Source: Opitutales bacterium (GTDB taxonomy: Bacteria; Verrucomicrobiota; Verrucomicrobiia; Opitutales; Seribacteraceae). Taken from it: a DNA stretch of 64,000 nucleotides. Below are positions 1-8,140 of this stretch, in pieces. The stretch spans positions 1-64,000 of the forward strand of contig JAQWWZ010000025.1 in the NCBI GenBank assembly GCA_029254745.1. The letters are read 5' to 3'. The notes below the pieces were generated by a model. That model worked only from the letters and a program-made list of their open reading frames with translations, was not told where the DNA came from and ran no database searches. A program made the position numbers and the translations under genes. Position 1 is the stretch's first letter. Each line of letters begins with the position of its first letter.

Positions 1-1074
1 GCTGGCAACCTGTGGTTGGCAGTAAGTACAGCCGGGAAATGAGTCCAGGGGAATTGGCTTGGCATGCTCAAACATACCATTAACTGCCTGCACCGCACGG
101 AAGGTCGCCACATGAGCCAGCCAAGGTGGGCCTGTAATATCCCCTGCGGCATAAATACCCTTTTCTGATGTTTGGTAGTTTTCATCCACCTTTAAGTATC
201 CTTTGTGCAATTCTAATTTCAACTTTTGTGATATAGCCCCTTCTAAGTTAGGAACCACTCCGACTGCCAACAGTAAGGTTTCTACTTCAATAGTTTCTTC
301 TTGGTCTCCAGAAACAACTTTAAGGGAGACAAATTCATCTTTGATATTAATTTCATCAACTCGAGTATTTACCCTACAGTCAACACCCTGTGCTTTGAAA
401 GACTTGAGAAGAGTTGATGAGACTTCAGCATCCTCAACAGGTAAAATATTGGGCTGCATCTCGATAAGAATGACTTTGGTCCCAAACGAATTTAAAAAAT
501 AGGCAAATTCAGCTCCTATTGCCCCAGCTCCCATAATGGCGATAGAGGTGGGTTGCTTTTTCATAACCAGAGCTTCACGGGAAGTCATCACCCTTACACC
601 ATCCACATTCACTTCTTTTAGTGACCGCGGCTTACAGCCTGTAGCTATTAAAATCTTGCTTGCTTTTAGGTAGGATCCCTTTCGGTCTCCATCTGTTATT
701 TCAACCATTCCAGGAGCGTGCACCATTCCTTTTCCAACAATATAATCTACCTTATTTTTCTTAAATAAATATTCGATACCCCCACCCATTTGGTCAGCTA
801 CATTTCTGGATCTTTGAATAATTTTCTGAAAATCATACTGGACATTTTCGCAACTAATTCCAAATTCGTTGATCTCAAGTACATTTTGGTAAGCTTCGGC
901 ACTTTTCAGTAAGGCCTTAGAAGGAATGCAACCCCAATTCAGACAGGTTCCTCCCGCTCTTTCCATTTCAACCACAATGGCTTTTTTACCGAGTTGGCCA
1001 GCGCGGATAGCAGCCGCATACCCAGCAGGTCCTCCGCCCAAAACCAATAGGTCGTATGTAATTTCAGAGTTCAT
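1..1074 (-). CDS. lpdA: Dihydrolipoyl dehydrogenase (E3), N-terminal part, cut by window edge
   Basis: This is the flavoprotein E3 of 2-oxo acid dehydrogenase complexes and glycine cleavage; it reoxidises dihydrolipoamide with NAD+. The start ATG is at 1074, and 358 codons are visible before the frame leaves the window, so only the C-terminal dimerisation domain is largely missing. Translation shows the FAD dinucleotide-binding motif LGGGPAGYAAA (residues 12-22) and the redox-active disulfide motif GGTCLNWGCIPSKA with C44 and C49. The NAD-binding motif GAGAIGAEFA lies mid-protein. Near the window edge FPGCTYCQPQVAS begins the dimer interface. It is divergent from purC. No neighbouring E1 or E2 gene is visible, so the complex it serves cannot be told. 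Confidence 0.95.
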   Translation of the reverse strand, partial: MNSEITYDLLVLGGGPAGYAAAIRAGQLGKKAIVVEMERAGGTCLNWGCIPSKALLKSAEAYQNVLEINEFGISCENVQYDFQKIIQRSRNVADQMGGGIEYLFKKNKVDYIVGKGMVHAPGMVEITDGDRKGSYLKASKILIATGCKPRSLKEVNVDGVRVMTSREALVMKKQPTSIAIMGAGAIGAEFAYFLNSFGTKVILIEMQPNILPVEDAEVSSTLLKSFKAQGVDCRVNTRVDEINIKDEFVSLKVVSGDQEETIEVETLLLAVGVVPNLEGAISQKLKLELHKGYLKVDENYQTSEKGIYAAGDITGPPWLAHVATFRAVQAVNGMFEHAKPIPLDSFPGCTYCQPQVAS

Positions 1075-1169
1075 ATTATATTTGATTAGTATTGAATTAC
1101 TTCTTTTTTAACATTTGAGCTTAAAATCGTCAACGAAAGGAAACAGAGGATGAAGTTGGGCTTGAAGTT

Positions 1170-2195
1170 ATGGAAGCATCTTCTAGCGTAAGTTCATTTA
1201 CTATGCTTGAAGCCATCCAAACAAACAGGGACTACCGAAAGAAAATCCAAGAAAATATCGCTCATTGTCTCACCAAGACATCACTCGGTATCACCGATTA
1301 TTATCAGGGTAAAGTACGAGACCGTTACAACCTTGGTCATTCCTTTGCTTTAATCACAACAGATCGGCAATCAGCATTTGACCGGATCTTGGCAACTATT
1401 CCATTTAAGGGGCAGGTACTAAATCAGACAGGTGCTTGGTGGTTCAATCAAACCAAGCACATAATGCCCAATCATGTAATCGACCTGCCGGACCCAAATG
1501 TTATGATTGCCAAAAAATGTAAGCCTTTTCCGATCGAATTTGTAGTTCGCGGATATGTTACTGGCAGCTCGAGTACTTCTCTTTGGACTATCTATAAAGA
1601 AGGGAAAAGGGAATACTGCGGCCTTTCTTTCCCAGAAAATTTAAAGAAGAATCAGGCCTTAGATACCCCAGTTATTACCCCGACAACTAAGGAAGAAAGC
1701 CACGACCGGCCTATTTCTGCCAAGGAAATTGTGAAGGAAGGCTGGATGGAGCAAGAACACTGGGATTATTGCTCCGAAAAAGCCCTGGAATTATTTCAAT
1801 ACGGGCAAGAGATCGCTCAGAAAAATGGATTGATTCTAGTGGATACAAAATACGAGATGGGACTTAGTGATGATGGGGAAATTACTTTAATCGATGAAAT
1901 TCATACCCCAGATTCAAGTCGTTACTGGGTACAGGAAAGCTTTGAACAAAGATTACAAAAGGGGCAGGAACCAGAAAACATCGACAAAGAGTTTCTTCGG
2001 CTTTGGTTTAAAGATCACTGCGATCCCTACAACGACCCTGAACTGCCGCCTGCGCCTGAAGACTTAGTTATTGAACTATCGGCACGATATATTCACCTGT
2101 ATGAAACCATTACAGGGATAAATTTTGTATTTCCTGATTTTACAAAAAGCATAAATGAGCGTGTACGCGGAAATCTCAGTCCATTTCTTCAGTAG
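1170..2195 (+). CDS. purC: Phosphoribosylaminoimidazole-succinocarboxamide (SAICAR) synthase
   Basis: It joins CAIR and aspartate with ATP to give SAICAR in de novo purine synthesis (cytosolic). The 341-residue length matches the longer SAICAR synthase type (about 300 residues, yeast ADE1-like) rather than the ~240-residue bacterial short form. Typical motifs are GKVRDRY near residue 47, TTDRQSAFDR, the aspartate/CAIR site FVVRGYVTGSS, and LVDTKYEMG followed by LIDEIHTPDSSR. The ATG at 1170 is used; an in-frame ATG at 1203 is an alternative, and neither has a strong Shine-Dalgarno. It lies divergent from lpdA and convergent with plsC. Other purine genes (purM and PNP, 9-11 kb) lie nearby but not in the same operon. 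Confidence 0.96.
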   Translation: MEASSSVSSFTMLEAIQTNRDYRKKIQENIAHCLTKTSLGITDYYQGKVRDRYNLGHSFALITTDRQSAFDRILATIPFKGQVLNQTGAWWFNQTKHIMPNHVIDLPDPNVMIAKKCKPFPIEFVVRGYVTGSSSTSLWTIYKEGKREYCGLSFPENLKKNQALDTPVITPTTKEESHDRPISAKEIVKEGWMEQEHWDYCSEKALELFQYGQEIAQKNGLILVDTKYEMGLSDDGEITLIDEIHTPDSSRYWVQESFEQRLQKGQEPENIDKEFLRLWFKDHCDPYNDPELPPAPEDLVIELSARYIHLYETITGINFVFPDFTKSINERVRGNLSPFLQ

Positions 2196-2231
2196 ACTAT
2201 TAAGCAGATTCAGAAAACTACCTGTCGGTGG

Positions 2232-2846
2232 TCAATCTGTGGCTATTTCTTGAATCGCGTCCATGATTCTTTGGGAAATCTTTTGATACCTGTCATCTTC
2301 GCCAGGGTCTAGATCAATCGAATCATAGGGGCAAACCTTGCCATATTCCACCCGTAACTTTAGCCCAAACCTGGGAAAAAATTTCCCCGGCCCCAAGATC
2401 TCGTGAGATCCTTGTATTCTCGCCGGTAATACGGGCACTTTGGATTTCGCGATAAGTAAACCAACTCCTTTCTGACCTTTTGCCAATTTTCCATCTTTGC
2501 TACGGGTACCCTCCGGAAAAACGAGTAAAGGGTATCCACTTTTCAACACCCTTAAAACCGATCGTAAAGTCTTAAGATCTAGCTGATCCCGATTTACAGG
2601 GATGGAATTAAGATTACGAATGAGTCTTCCCAAAGGGCCAACAAACAAAGTATTTCTCGCAAAATAATGTAAATTTCGAGGCATTTTACAACCGAGGGCA
2701 GGAGGATCAAAAAAACTCAAATGATTGGAAGCTAATATAAATGGACCATCCCTGGGAATATTCTCCAAACCAAGGACTTCGAATCGATGGAATAACTTAA
2801 AGTAAAAATAAGAGAAACGTTGAGCAAAAATATAGAAAGAAGTCAT
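2232..2846 (-). CDS. plsC: 1-acyl-sn-glycerol-3-phosphate acyltransferase
   Basis: It is a membrane-associated acyltransferase of phosphatidic acid synthesis (PlsC/LPLAT family, about 204 residues). The catalytic HX4D box is seen as NHLSFFDPP (H42, D47), and the acyl acceptor motif as FPEGTRSKDG (residues 110-119). The N-terminus is moderately hydrophobic and could lie on the membrane. Its ATG at 2846 overlaps the cmk stop as ATGA, so it is the last gene of a translationally coupled tyrA-aroA-cmk-plsC operon. The cmk-plsC pairing recurs in many bacteria. No terminator hairpin was recognised between it and the convergent purC. Confidence 0.93.
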   Translation of the reverse strand: MTSFYIFAQRFSYFYFKLFHRFEVLGLENIPRDGPFILASNHLSFFDPPALGCKMPRNLHYFARNTLFVGPLGRLIRNLNSIPVNRDQLDLKTLRSVLRVLKSGYPLLVFPEGTRSKDGKLAKGQKGVGLLIAKSKVPVLPARIQGSHEILGPGKFFPRFGLKLRVEYGKVCPYDSIDLDPGEDDRYQKISQRIMDAIQEIATD

Positions 2847-3499
2847 CCCATGCCTATTTTGTTTGCGATGGCTGCGTAAACATCCTCAATACTAAATTGG
2901 CTTGTATCAATCCGCAATGAACCTTCACTCTCTTTTAGGGGAGCAATCGAACGACTCGTATCGAGAAAATCTCTGGATGAAATCTTATCAACCTCGCCGT
3001 CGGACTGCCTCCTTGATTCTCTAATTTTTTGATCAGCTACCAAAAAGATTTTAAGGTCCGCATCGGGAAGAATGACCGTTCCAATATCCCTGCCTTCCAT
3101 CACCAAACCAGAAAAACTATTTTCTTTGGCCGTCTCGATTTGACCCCGCTGATAATCAAAAAGTAATGTCCTCACTTCAGCAACCGAAGCCACATGGGAA
3201 ACGAAATGATTAACTTCTTTCGTTCTTAAACTTGCTGGGGGATATATGTGGCCATCCACAGACAAAAGAGAGCGATTCCCTTCTATTTGAGAAGACAAGG
3301 AGGGAGAGGATTCGGCCAAAAATCTTTGTACAGAATCCGGACTAATCTCATTTTCAGTCAAATACTTGGTTATCGAACGGTAATGGGAGCCAGTATCCAC
3401 ATGGAGGAGATGAAGGCGATCTGCTAAGATAGACGCAGTGGTAGATTTCCCGGTGCCTGCTCCTCCATCGATGGCAAGAATTTGAAAGGAATTACTCAT
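2843..3499 (-). CDS. cmk: Cytidylate kinase
   Basis: It phosphorylates CMP/dCMP with ATP in the cytosol. The P-loop GGAGTGKST lies at residues 12-20 of the chosen frame, followed by VDTGSHYR, where CMP kinases usually have DTGAMYR. EGRDIGTVILP is the characteristic nucleotide-binding motif. An upstream TTG/GTG-type start would add nine residues. I chose the ATG at 3499 because it overlaps the aroA stop as ATGA (3499-3496), a pattern repeated at its own end with plsC. The resulting 218 residues suit the family. Confidence 0.95.
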   Translation of the reverse strand: MSNSFQILAIDGGAGTGKSTTASILADRLHLLHVDTGSHYRSITKYLTENEISPDSVQRFLAESSPSLSSQIEGNRSLLSVDGHIYPPASLRTKEVNHFVSHVASVAEVRTLLFDYQRGQIETAKENSFSGLVMEGRDIGTVILPDADLKIFLVADQKIRESRRQSDGEVDKISSRDFLDTSRSIAPLKESEGSLRIDTSQFSIEDVYAAIANKIGMG

Positions 3500-4839
3500 A
3501 ATAAAGACCGACTCCTTATCTCGCAAAGGCGGTCAAAAAATTCTGGAAATGTTTTGGCACAACACTTAGGGTTATTGATATGTAGCCATGGTTTTCCATT
3601 ACTTAAAAGGTTGAAAGAGCCAAGAATAGCAAAACTCATGGCAAATCTGTGATCGTGATAGGTATCGATAAAAACTCCTTTTTCTCCAATAGCTTTAAGG
3701 CTTTTGAGATTGGGGTGGATGGTAAGGCTATCTTCAGTTTCCTCCACATTTTGCCCTAATTTTCTCAACTCAATCCCCATGGCTTTGACTCGGTCCGTCT
3801 CTTGCTTCCGAGTATGTGCGATACCGCTTATCTTTAAGGTATCAGTAAGAAGTGGGGAAATCGCAGCCAAAGACAGGAAAGTATCAGAAATAGCATTGAA
3901 ATTGAATTCTCCTCCCTTTCTGTTTCCTGAAAAGCTCGCGGTGATCCCTTGATCGCATTCTTCTACACTGACTCCTAGGCATTCGAGTACTTGTGAATAC
4001 TTAGAATCCCCTTGATACATTGTTTTTCTTACACTTTTAACAGTGCAGGCACCTCCAACTGCCAAGGGGAGAGTAAGGAAATAACTGGCAGCTGTAGCAT
4101 CTGGTTCAACCGAATATGAAAGAGCTTTCCTGTTATAGCCCACACCTGAAACAATAATTTCTCCTCCAGAGCTTTCATAGCTTATTTCTTGATCTGAGGA
4201 AAATGACTTCATCATTTCCAAGGTTAGATCTACAAAAGGCTCAGAAACCGTACCTTTTGGATATTGAATGGCTGTTTTTTGATTAATAAGTGGTGCAATC
4301 ATTAACAGGGCTGATAAAACCTGGCTGCTCTTAGTCGCATCAACCTGCCAACAGTCACCTCTCAAACCATTGGTTTTCATAATAAAAGGGAAGCAACCAT
4401 ACTCATGAAGAAACTCAAATTTGCATCCATACTTCTCTAAGGAAGATATAAGTTCCAACATCGGTCGTTGGCGCATTGCCTCGGTACCATCGAGCTTGTA
4501 AACCCCGCCTTTTTGAACCGACAGAAGAGCGGTCAGAAACCGAGCAACAGTGCCAGCATTACCCACAAAAATTTCTTGCTCCTTAATTGGTAAGTCTCCC
4601 CCGCAACCATGGACTACTAGATTTTTCTCTTTAGAACCGCCATCAATCCTCAACCCCAAAGAAACAAGTGCACTTTTCATCAGGTTTACATCTTCACTTA
4701 TAAGCATGCCTCCGAGGTTTACTTTGGCCTTACACATGGCAGCCAAGATGAAGGCCCGGTTTGATATACTTTTAGATCCTGGAACAGACACAGAAGCTGA
4801 ACACTTGCCTAAAAATGGGATAACTTTTAATGGGTCCAT
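3496..4839 (-). CDS. aroA: 3-phosphoshikimate 1-carboxyvinyltransferase (EPSP synthase)
   Basis: It catalyses the sixth step of the shikimate pathway: shikimate-3-phosphate plus PEP gives EPSP. It has 447 residues, normal for the family. The N-terminal signature PGSKSISNR is at residues 20-28. NAGTVARFLTALL is the PEP-binding region and RQRPM follows. The C-terminal half has DTFLSLAAISPLL, RKQETDR and DHRFAMSFAILG. It sits between tyrA (8 bp upstream) and cmk (ATGA overlap), a common aromatic amino acid arrangement. Confidence 0.97.
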   Translation of the reverse strand: MDPLKVIPFLGKCSASVSVPGSKSISNRAFILAAMCKAKVNLGGMLISEDVNLMKSALVSLGLRIDGGSKEKNLVVHGCGGDLPIKEQEIFVGNAGTVARFLTALLSVQKGGVYKLDGTEAMRQRPMLELISSLEKYGCKFEFLHEYGCFPFIMKTNGLRGDCWQVDATKSSQVLSALLMIAPLINQKTAIQYPKGTVSEPFVDLTLEMMKSFSSDQEISYESSGGEIIVSGVGYNRKALSYSVEPDATAASYFLTLPLAVGGACTVKSVRKTMYQGDSKYSQVLECLGVSVEECDQGITASFSGNRKGGEFNFNAISDTFLSLAAISPLLTDTLKISGIAHTRKQETDRVKAMGIELRKLGQNVEETEDSLTIHPNLKSLKAIGEKGVFIDTYHDHRFAMSFAILGSFNLLSNGKPWLHINNPKCCAKTFPEFFDRLCEIRSRSLL

Positions 4840-4846
4840 TACAATG

Positions 4847-5698
4847 CTAGATCTTTGTTCGACATTCTTTCGCTTTGGCCAAGTAATTCTCTAGTTCATC
4901 CCATTTTTCATCGGTCAAAATATTTTTGAAATCATTGACTGAACCCAACCACGAATCTAACGCTTCCAATAAAAAACTTCGATTAGACTTCATAATTTCA
5001 CGCCATAACGAAGGGTCCCCCCCGGCGATTCTGCTCGTATCCTTTAATCCTTGCCCGGACATTTCTAACCAGCCATCCGGGGAATGACTTAAGTATTCCG
5101 CCAAGGACGAAGCAATCAAGTGAGGTAAATGGCTCACACTAGCCACAATCTTATCATGCTCCTCTGGAGATTTTTGCTGAACATTCATTCCCAGTTGTAC
5201 CCAAAATTTTTCAAGGATTGACACTTTCTCTGCCGAGTCAGTCGGTAAAGGGGTAATCATACAAGTACGATGATTAAAAAGATCAGAGTGAGCATATTCC
5301 ATACCTGACTTTTCCGAGCCAGCCATCGGGTGAGATCCAATAAAGGTAGTGGCATTAGCTTGAGTTCCCGCATGAGCAATACGACAGATATTTTCCTTTA
5401 CACTTCCAACATCTGTTATAATCGAATTATGTCCAGATTCTTGGATAATTTCGCATAATGTTTCCTCGATCGTATTTACAGGAGTACAAATAACGATCAG
5501 TTCTGTATCCTTAACTGCGTCTTTAAGGTTGGGCTCAGCTTCATCGCACCATTTTTCCTGCTTGCACAATTCCAGGGCTGACTGTTTGCGGGCCCAGACC
5601 CTAACTTTATCGGCAATCATTCTTTCCTTTATAGCCATGCACAAGGAAGCACCGAGAAGTCCCGGGCCTAAAATGGTAACTCGATGGAAAAGTGGCAT
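4847..5698 (-). CDS. tyrA: Prephenate dehydrogenase (TyrA family)
   Basis: It is an NAD(P)-dependent dehydrogenase that oxidatively decarboxylates prephenate (or arogenate) on the way to tyrosine. The 283 residues fit the stand-alone TyrA class without a chorismate mutase or ACT domain. The Rossmann motif GPGLLGASL is at residues 11-19. ICTPVNTIEETL and DVGSVKENICR follow, then the catalytic-His motif GSHPMAGSEKSG, and SHLPHLIASSLA later. It is the first gene of the tyrA-aroA-cmk-plsC operon and is divergent from the small gene at 5757. Substrate preference (prephenate or arogenate) cannot be read from the sequence. Confidence 0.94.
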   Translation of the reverse strand: MPLFHRVTILGPGLLGASLCMAIKERMIADKVRVWARKQSALELCKQEKWCDEAEPNLKDAVKDTELIVICTPVNTIEETLCEIIQESGHNSIITDVGSVKENICRIAHAGTQANATTFIGSHPMAGSEKSGMEYAHSDLFNHRTCMITPLPTDSAEKVSILEKFWVQLGMNVQQKSPEEHDKIVASVSHLPHLIASSLAEYLSHSPDGWLEMSGQGLKDTSRIAGGDPSLWREIMKSNRSFLLEALDSWLGSVNDFKNILTDEKWDELENYLAKAKECRTKI

Positions 5699-5756
5699 GA
5701 AGGAAGTAGAGGTTTTAATTTTGAATACTCAGAGAGATTTGTTTAATAGATCATAG

Positions 5757-5960
5757 ATGGAAAACAAATTCAAAGAGCAAGACCCAAAAGAAGACGATTG
5801 GGGTAAGCAAGACCCAAAAGAAGACGATTGGGGTAATCCTCCATCACCAAATAGTCCTGAAAACATAGCAAAAGCTTTTAAATATCAAATTATTCTCGGC
5901 GTTGTAGGCTTAATTTTCATCTCCTTACCAGCAATTGTGATTTGGATTGTCAGGAGTTAA
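5757..5960 (+). CDS. Small one-TM protein with tandem DPKEDDWG repeats
   Basis: It encodes 67 residues that I do not recognise as a known family. The N-terminal half is acidic and carries two exact copies of the decapeptide KQDPKEDDWG or EQDPKEDDWG, encoded by a perfect 30-bp tandem duplication. A proline-rich linker (NPPSPNSPEN) follows, then one predicted membrane helix near residues 42-64 (IILGVVGLIFISLPAIVIW) and a short basic end. The likely topology is a soluble acidic N-terminus tethered to the inner membrane. It is divergent from tyrA, with about 58 bp between the starts, and is followed closely by another small membrane ORF. Confidence 0.6.
   Translation: MENKFKEQDPKEDDWGKQDPKEDDWGNPPSPNSPENIAKAFKYQIILGVVGLIFISLPAIVIWIVRS
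5777..5836 (+). repeat. Perfect 2 x 30-bp tandem repeat inside the small membrane gene
   Basis: The bases 5777-5806 and 5807-5836 are identical, starting GCAAGACCC and ending GGGGTAA. The period is a multiple of three, so the reading frame is preserved and a ten-residue acidic unit is duplicated. Synonymous positions are also identical, so the duplication is recent or is kept uniform by slippage. Confidence 0.95.
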
Positions 5961-5962
5961 CC

Positions 5963-5998
5963 ATGATTCGCGTTCTTATCTTGTACCCTTGGTTATGA
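5963..5998 (+). other. Possible 11-codon leader ORF with ATGA coupling
   Basis: An AGGAG Shine-Dalgarno at 5952-5956 is correctly spaced before an ATG at 5963. The frame encodes MIRVLILYPWL and ends in TGA at 5996-5998, which overlaps the ATG at 5995 of the next small gene as ATGA. This could be a translated leader that delivers ribosomes to the downstream start. It could equally be chance or a frameshifted true N-terminus. It is too short to judge from sequence alone. Confidence 0.3.
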
Positions 5999-6234
5999 CC
6001 ACTCATACTTCGAGAATGATGAAAATAAAATCTTCAAAAGCAGGCTTCGGTCGCTTCCAGTTATTTGTTCTGATTATCGCAATTGCCTTAGGCGTTATCT
6101 TATTGATTCCATTTTACAATTCTTATGTTGCATGCATGGAAGACGAAAAATGCAAGCTATCCAATTCAACTTGCAAAAAAGCAACCGTGGACGAACCCGA
6201 TCGCAATCAAAGCAAGGATACACGAACCCCCTAG
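5995..6234 (+). CDS. Small hypothetical membrane protein
   Basis: It has 79 residues from the ATG at 5995; a TTG at 5947 in the same frame would add 16. I do not recognise a family. After a basic N-terminus (KIKSSKAGFGR) there is one strong hydrophobic segment (FQLFVLIIAIALGVILLIPF), then a tail with three cysteines (CMEDEKCKLSNSTC) rich in charged residues. This would fit a signal-anchor with a periplasmic cysteine-containing tail. The start is uncertain because only the preceding 11-codon frame has a good Shine-Dalgarno. It lies between another one-TM ORF and a VTT-domain protein. Confidence 0.45.
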   Translation: MTTHTSRMMKIKSSKAGFGRFQLFVLIIAIALGVILLIPFYNSYVACMEDEKCKLSNSTCKKATVDEPDRNQSKDTRTP

Positions 6235-6252
6235 TCCCATTACTCTTACATT

Positions 6253-6927
6253 GTGATTACCCGTAAGGCTATTTTGTGGCTTATTTCTGGGGTTGCTGGA
6301 TGTTTTGCCTTCCTTTTCCTTTTTTATTATCTGCTCATTACGATCGGGGGAGAGAAACTTGAAGAACAAATCTACCTTCTGTGGTATGAGTTTCGGGATA
6401 TTTTGGTTAATCACGGTCTGATACTGTTTTTATCGATTGCCATCCTTCCAGGTTTTATTCTTCCGGTTGCACCACTTCTTACCTTGGCTGGATTATGGGC
6501 AGAACAGCATGGTCCATGGGAAGCCTGCTTCTTTTGCCTTCTTGCTCTTATCATAAATCTGACCTGGACCTATTGGTTGGCACGTGGTCCTGCTCGCTCT
6601 CTCATCCAAGGTCTCTTAGGGAAAACAAAGTTTAATCTGCCCCCAACGCCTCCAGCCAATCTAGTCCATTGGGCACTCATCCTTCGCCTTACTCCTGGTG
6701 TGCCGTTTATATTTTCCAATTATGGGCTGGGGATTTTGCAAATGCCATTCTTAAAATATCTTATTCTTTCCGTTCCAATCATTGGAGTTACCGCTTGCGG
6801 TTATGTTCTCGCATTTGCCGGGATTTTCAGTGGAGATTGGCAGTATCTATGGATTGGATCTTGCCTCATCGGTATCATGCTCGTTCTGGGGAGAATGACC
6901 CTTAAAAAGAACCGAAATGCAAACTGA
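6253..6927 (+). CDS. VTT-domain (DedA/TVP38-like) membrane protein
   Basis: It is a polytopic inner-membrane protein of 224 residues in the SNARE-associated/VTT (TVP38/TMEM64, DedA-related) group. Some members are implicated in lipid scrambling or undecaprenyl-phosphate recycling. Hydrophobic segments lie near residues 7-30, 54-80, 92-112, 162-190 and 196-215. The diagnostic part is LRLTPGVPFIFSNYGLGI, matching the conserved R-x-x-PG-x-PF...NY..G core of the domain. The start is GTG at 6253. The 3' end overlaps xseA by 11 bp, so they are probably cotranscribed. The exact substrate cannot be inferred. Confidence 0.8.
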   Translation: MITRKAILWLISGVAGCFAFLFLFYYLLITIGGEKLEEQIYLLWYEFRDILVNHGLILFLSIAILPGFILPVAPLLTLAGLWAEQHGPWEACFFCLLALIINLTWTYWLARGPARSLIQGLLGKTKFNLPPTPPANLVHWALILRLTPGVPFIFSNYGLGILQMPFLKYLILSVPIIGVTACGYVLAFAGIFSGDWQYLWIGSCLIGIMLVLGRMTLKKNRNAN

Positions 6928-8134
6928 ACTCTTTCAACAAGAAGATGAAGATTCTCCCATCTTTAGTGTAACACAAGTTACCAAAGAAGTTAAAAAGTGC
7001 GTAGAAACAAATTTTCGACAGGTTTGGATAAGGGGTGAAGTTTCTAATCTGAGGGCTCACTCAAGTGGCCATTTTTATTTTATTCTTAAAGATTCAAAAG
7101 CACAATTAAAGGCAGTCTTATTTCGCGGGGATGCAATGGGTTTAGCCTACCTCCCGAAAGAAGGGGATGAATGCCTAGCTTTTGGTGACATCACAATTTA
7201 TGAACCGCGAGGAGAATACCAAATTCGGGTTCGCCACCTCATGCAGGATGGACTGGGTAGTCTTCGTGCACAATTTGAGAAGCTAAAAGAAAACCTGTTA
7301 CAGGAAGGATTATTTGAGGAATCCCGAAAAAAACCTCTTCCCAAATTACCAACAAAAATTGGCGTTATTACCTCTACAACCGGGGCGGCCCTCCAAGATT
7401 TTGTTAGTATTTTACAGCGTCGAAAGTGGGGTGGAGAACTTTTCTTATTTCATTCAAGCGTACAGGGAAAAAGTGCGCCCCGTAATCTTATAAAAGCGGT
7501 AGAACAAGCTTCCTCATTTTCAGAGATTGAGCTTATTGTCCTTACACGTGGAGGGGGATCCCTTGAAGACCTTTGGGCATTTAATGACGAACAATTGGTT
7601 CGAACACTAGCCGATTGTGCCATTCCCACAATTTCCGCAATCGGTCACCAAACTGATTTTGTTCTAACTGATTTTGTAGCAGACTTAAGGGCAGAAACTC
7701 CATCAGGTGCTGCAGAATGGTTAAGTTCCCAATTTTTAAGCTACCAAGAATTCATTCAAGAAATGACCGTTCGACTCCAAGATGGTCCCAGAGAAATTTT
7801 ATCGAGATACAAGGATCAACTCGAGCTTCTTTCCGTTCGGCTCGATCGAAGTTCTCCCATTGCTCAGATTGAGAAACATCATCAATATTTAGATGAGTGG
7901 GAGAATCGGTTAAATATAACCCGTCGTCACCGTAGCGAGAGGATAAAAGATAGATTACAATCCTTACAGCATCGCCTCAATAATTGCAGTTTACAGGCAT
8001 CTCTTCAAAAGGGATTTTCATATATTAAAAATAAAGATGGAAAAATTCTGAGTTCATCCAAAATGCTCCAATCAGGCTCCATCGTTCAAGCAACTTTTAT
8101 GGATGGCACCAAAGATTTAAAGGTTCAGGACTAA
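6917..8134 (+). CDS. xseA: Exodeoxyribonuclease VII large subunit
   Basis: It is the catalytic large subunit of ExoVII, which degrades single-stranded DNA to oligonucleotides; 405 residues. The N-terminal OB-fold (about residues 14-110) includes VWIRGEVSNLRAHSSGHFYF. The nuclease domain shows GVITSTTGAALQDF, LTRGGGSLEDLWAFND and SAIGHQTDFVLTDFVAD, followed by a coiled-coil region and a C-terminal basic segment. No xseB gene is visible next to it, so the small subunit must be encoded elsewhere. It ends 6 bp from the convergent GNAT gene. Confidence 0.96.
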   Translation: MQTELFQQEDEDSPIFSVTQVTKEVKKCVETNFRQVWIRGEVSNLRAHSSGHFYFILKDSKAQLKAVLFRGDAMGLAYLPKEGDECLAFGDITIYEPRGEYQIRVRHLMQDGLGSLRAQFEKLKENLLQEGLFEESRKKPLPKLPTKIGVITSTTGAALQDFVSILQRRKWGGELFLFHSSVQGKSAPRNLIKAVEQASSFSEIELIVLTRGGGSLEDLWAFNDEQLVRTLADCAIPTISAIGHQTDFVLTDFVADLRAETPSGAAEWLSSQFLSYQEFIQEMTVRLQDGPREILSRYKDQLELLSVRLDRSSPIAQIEKHHQYLDEWENRLNITRRHRSERIKDRLQSLQHRLNNCSLQASLQKGFSYIKNKDGKILSSSKMLQSGSIVQATFMDGTKDLKVQD

Positions 8135-8140
8135 AAGTGC

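Noticed and set aside
5777-5836. CRISPR-like direct repeats
   Set aside because: Two adjacent copies without spacers, in frame inside a gene; a coding tandem duplication, not a CRISPR array.
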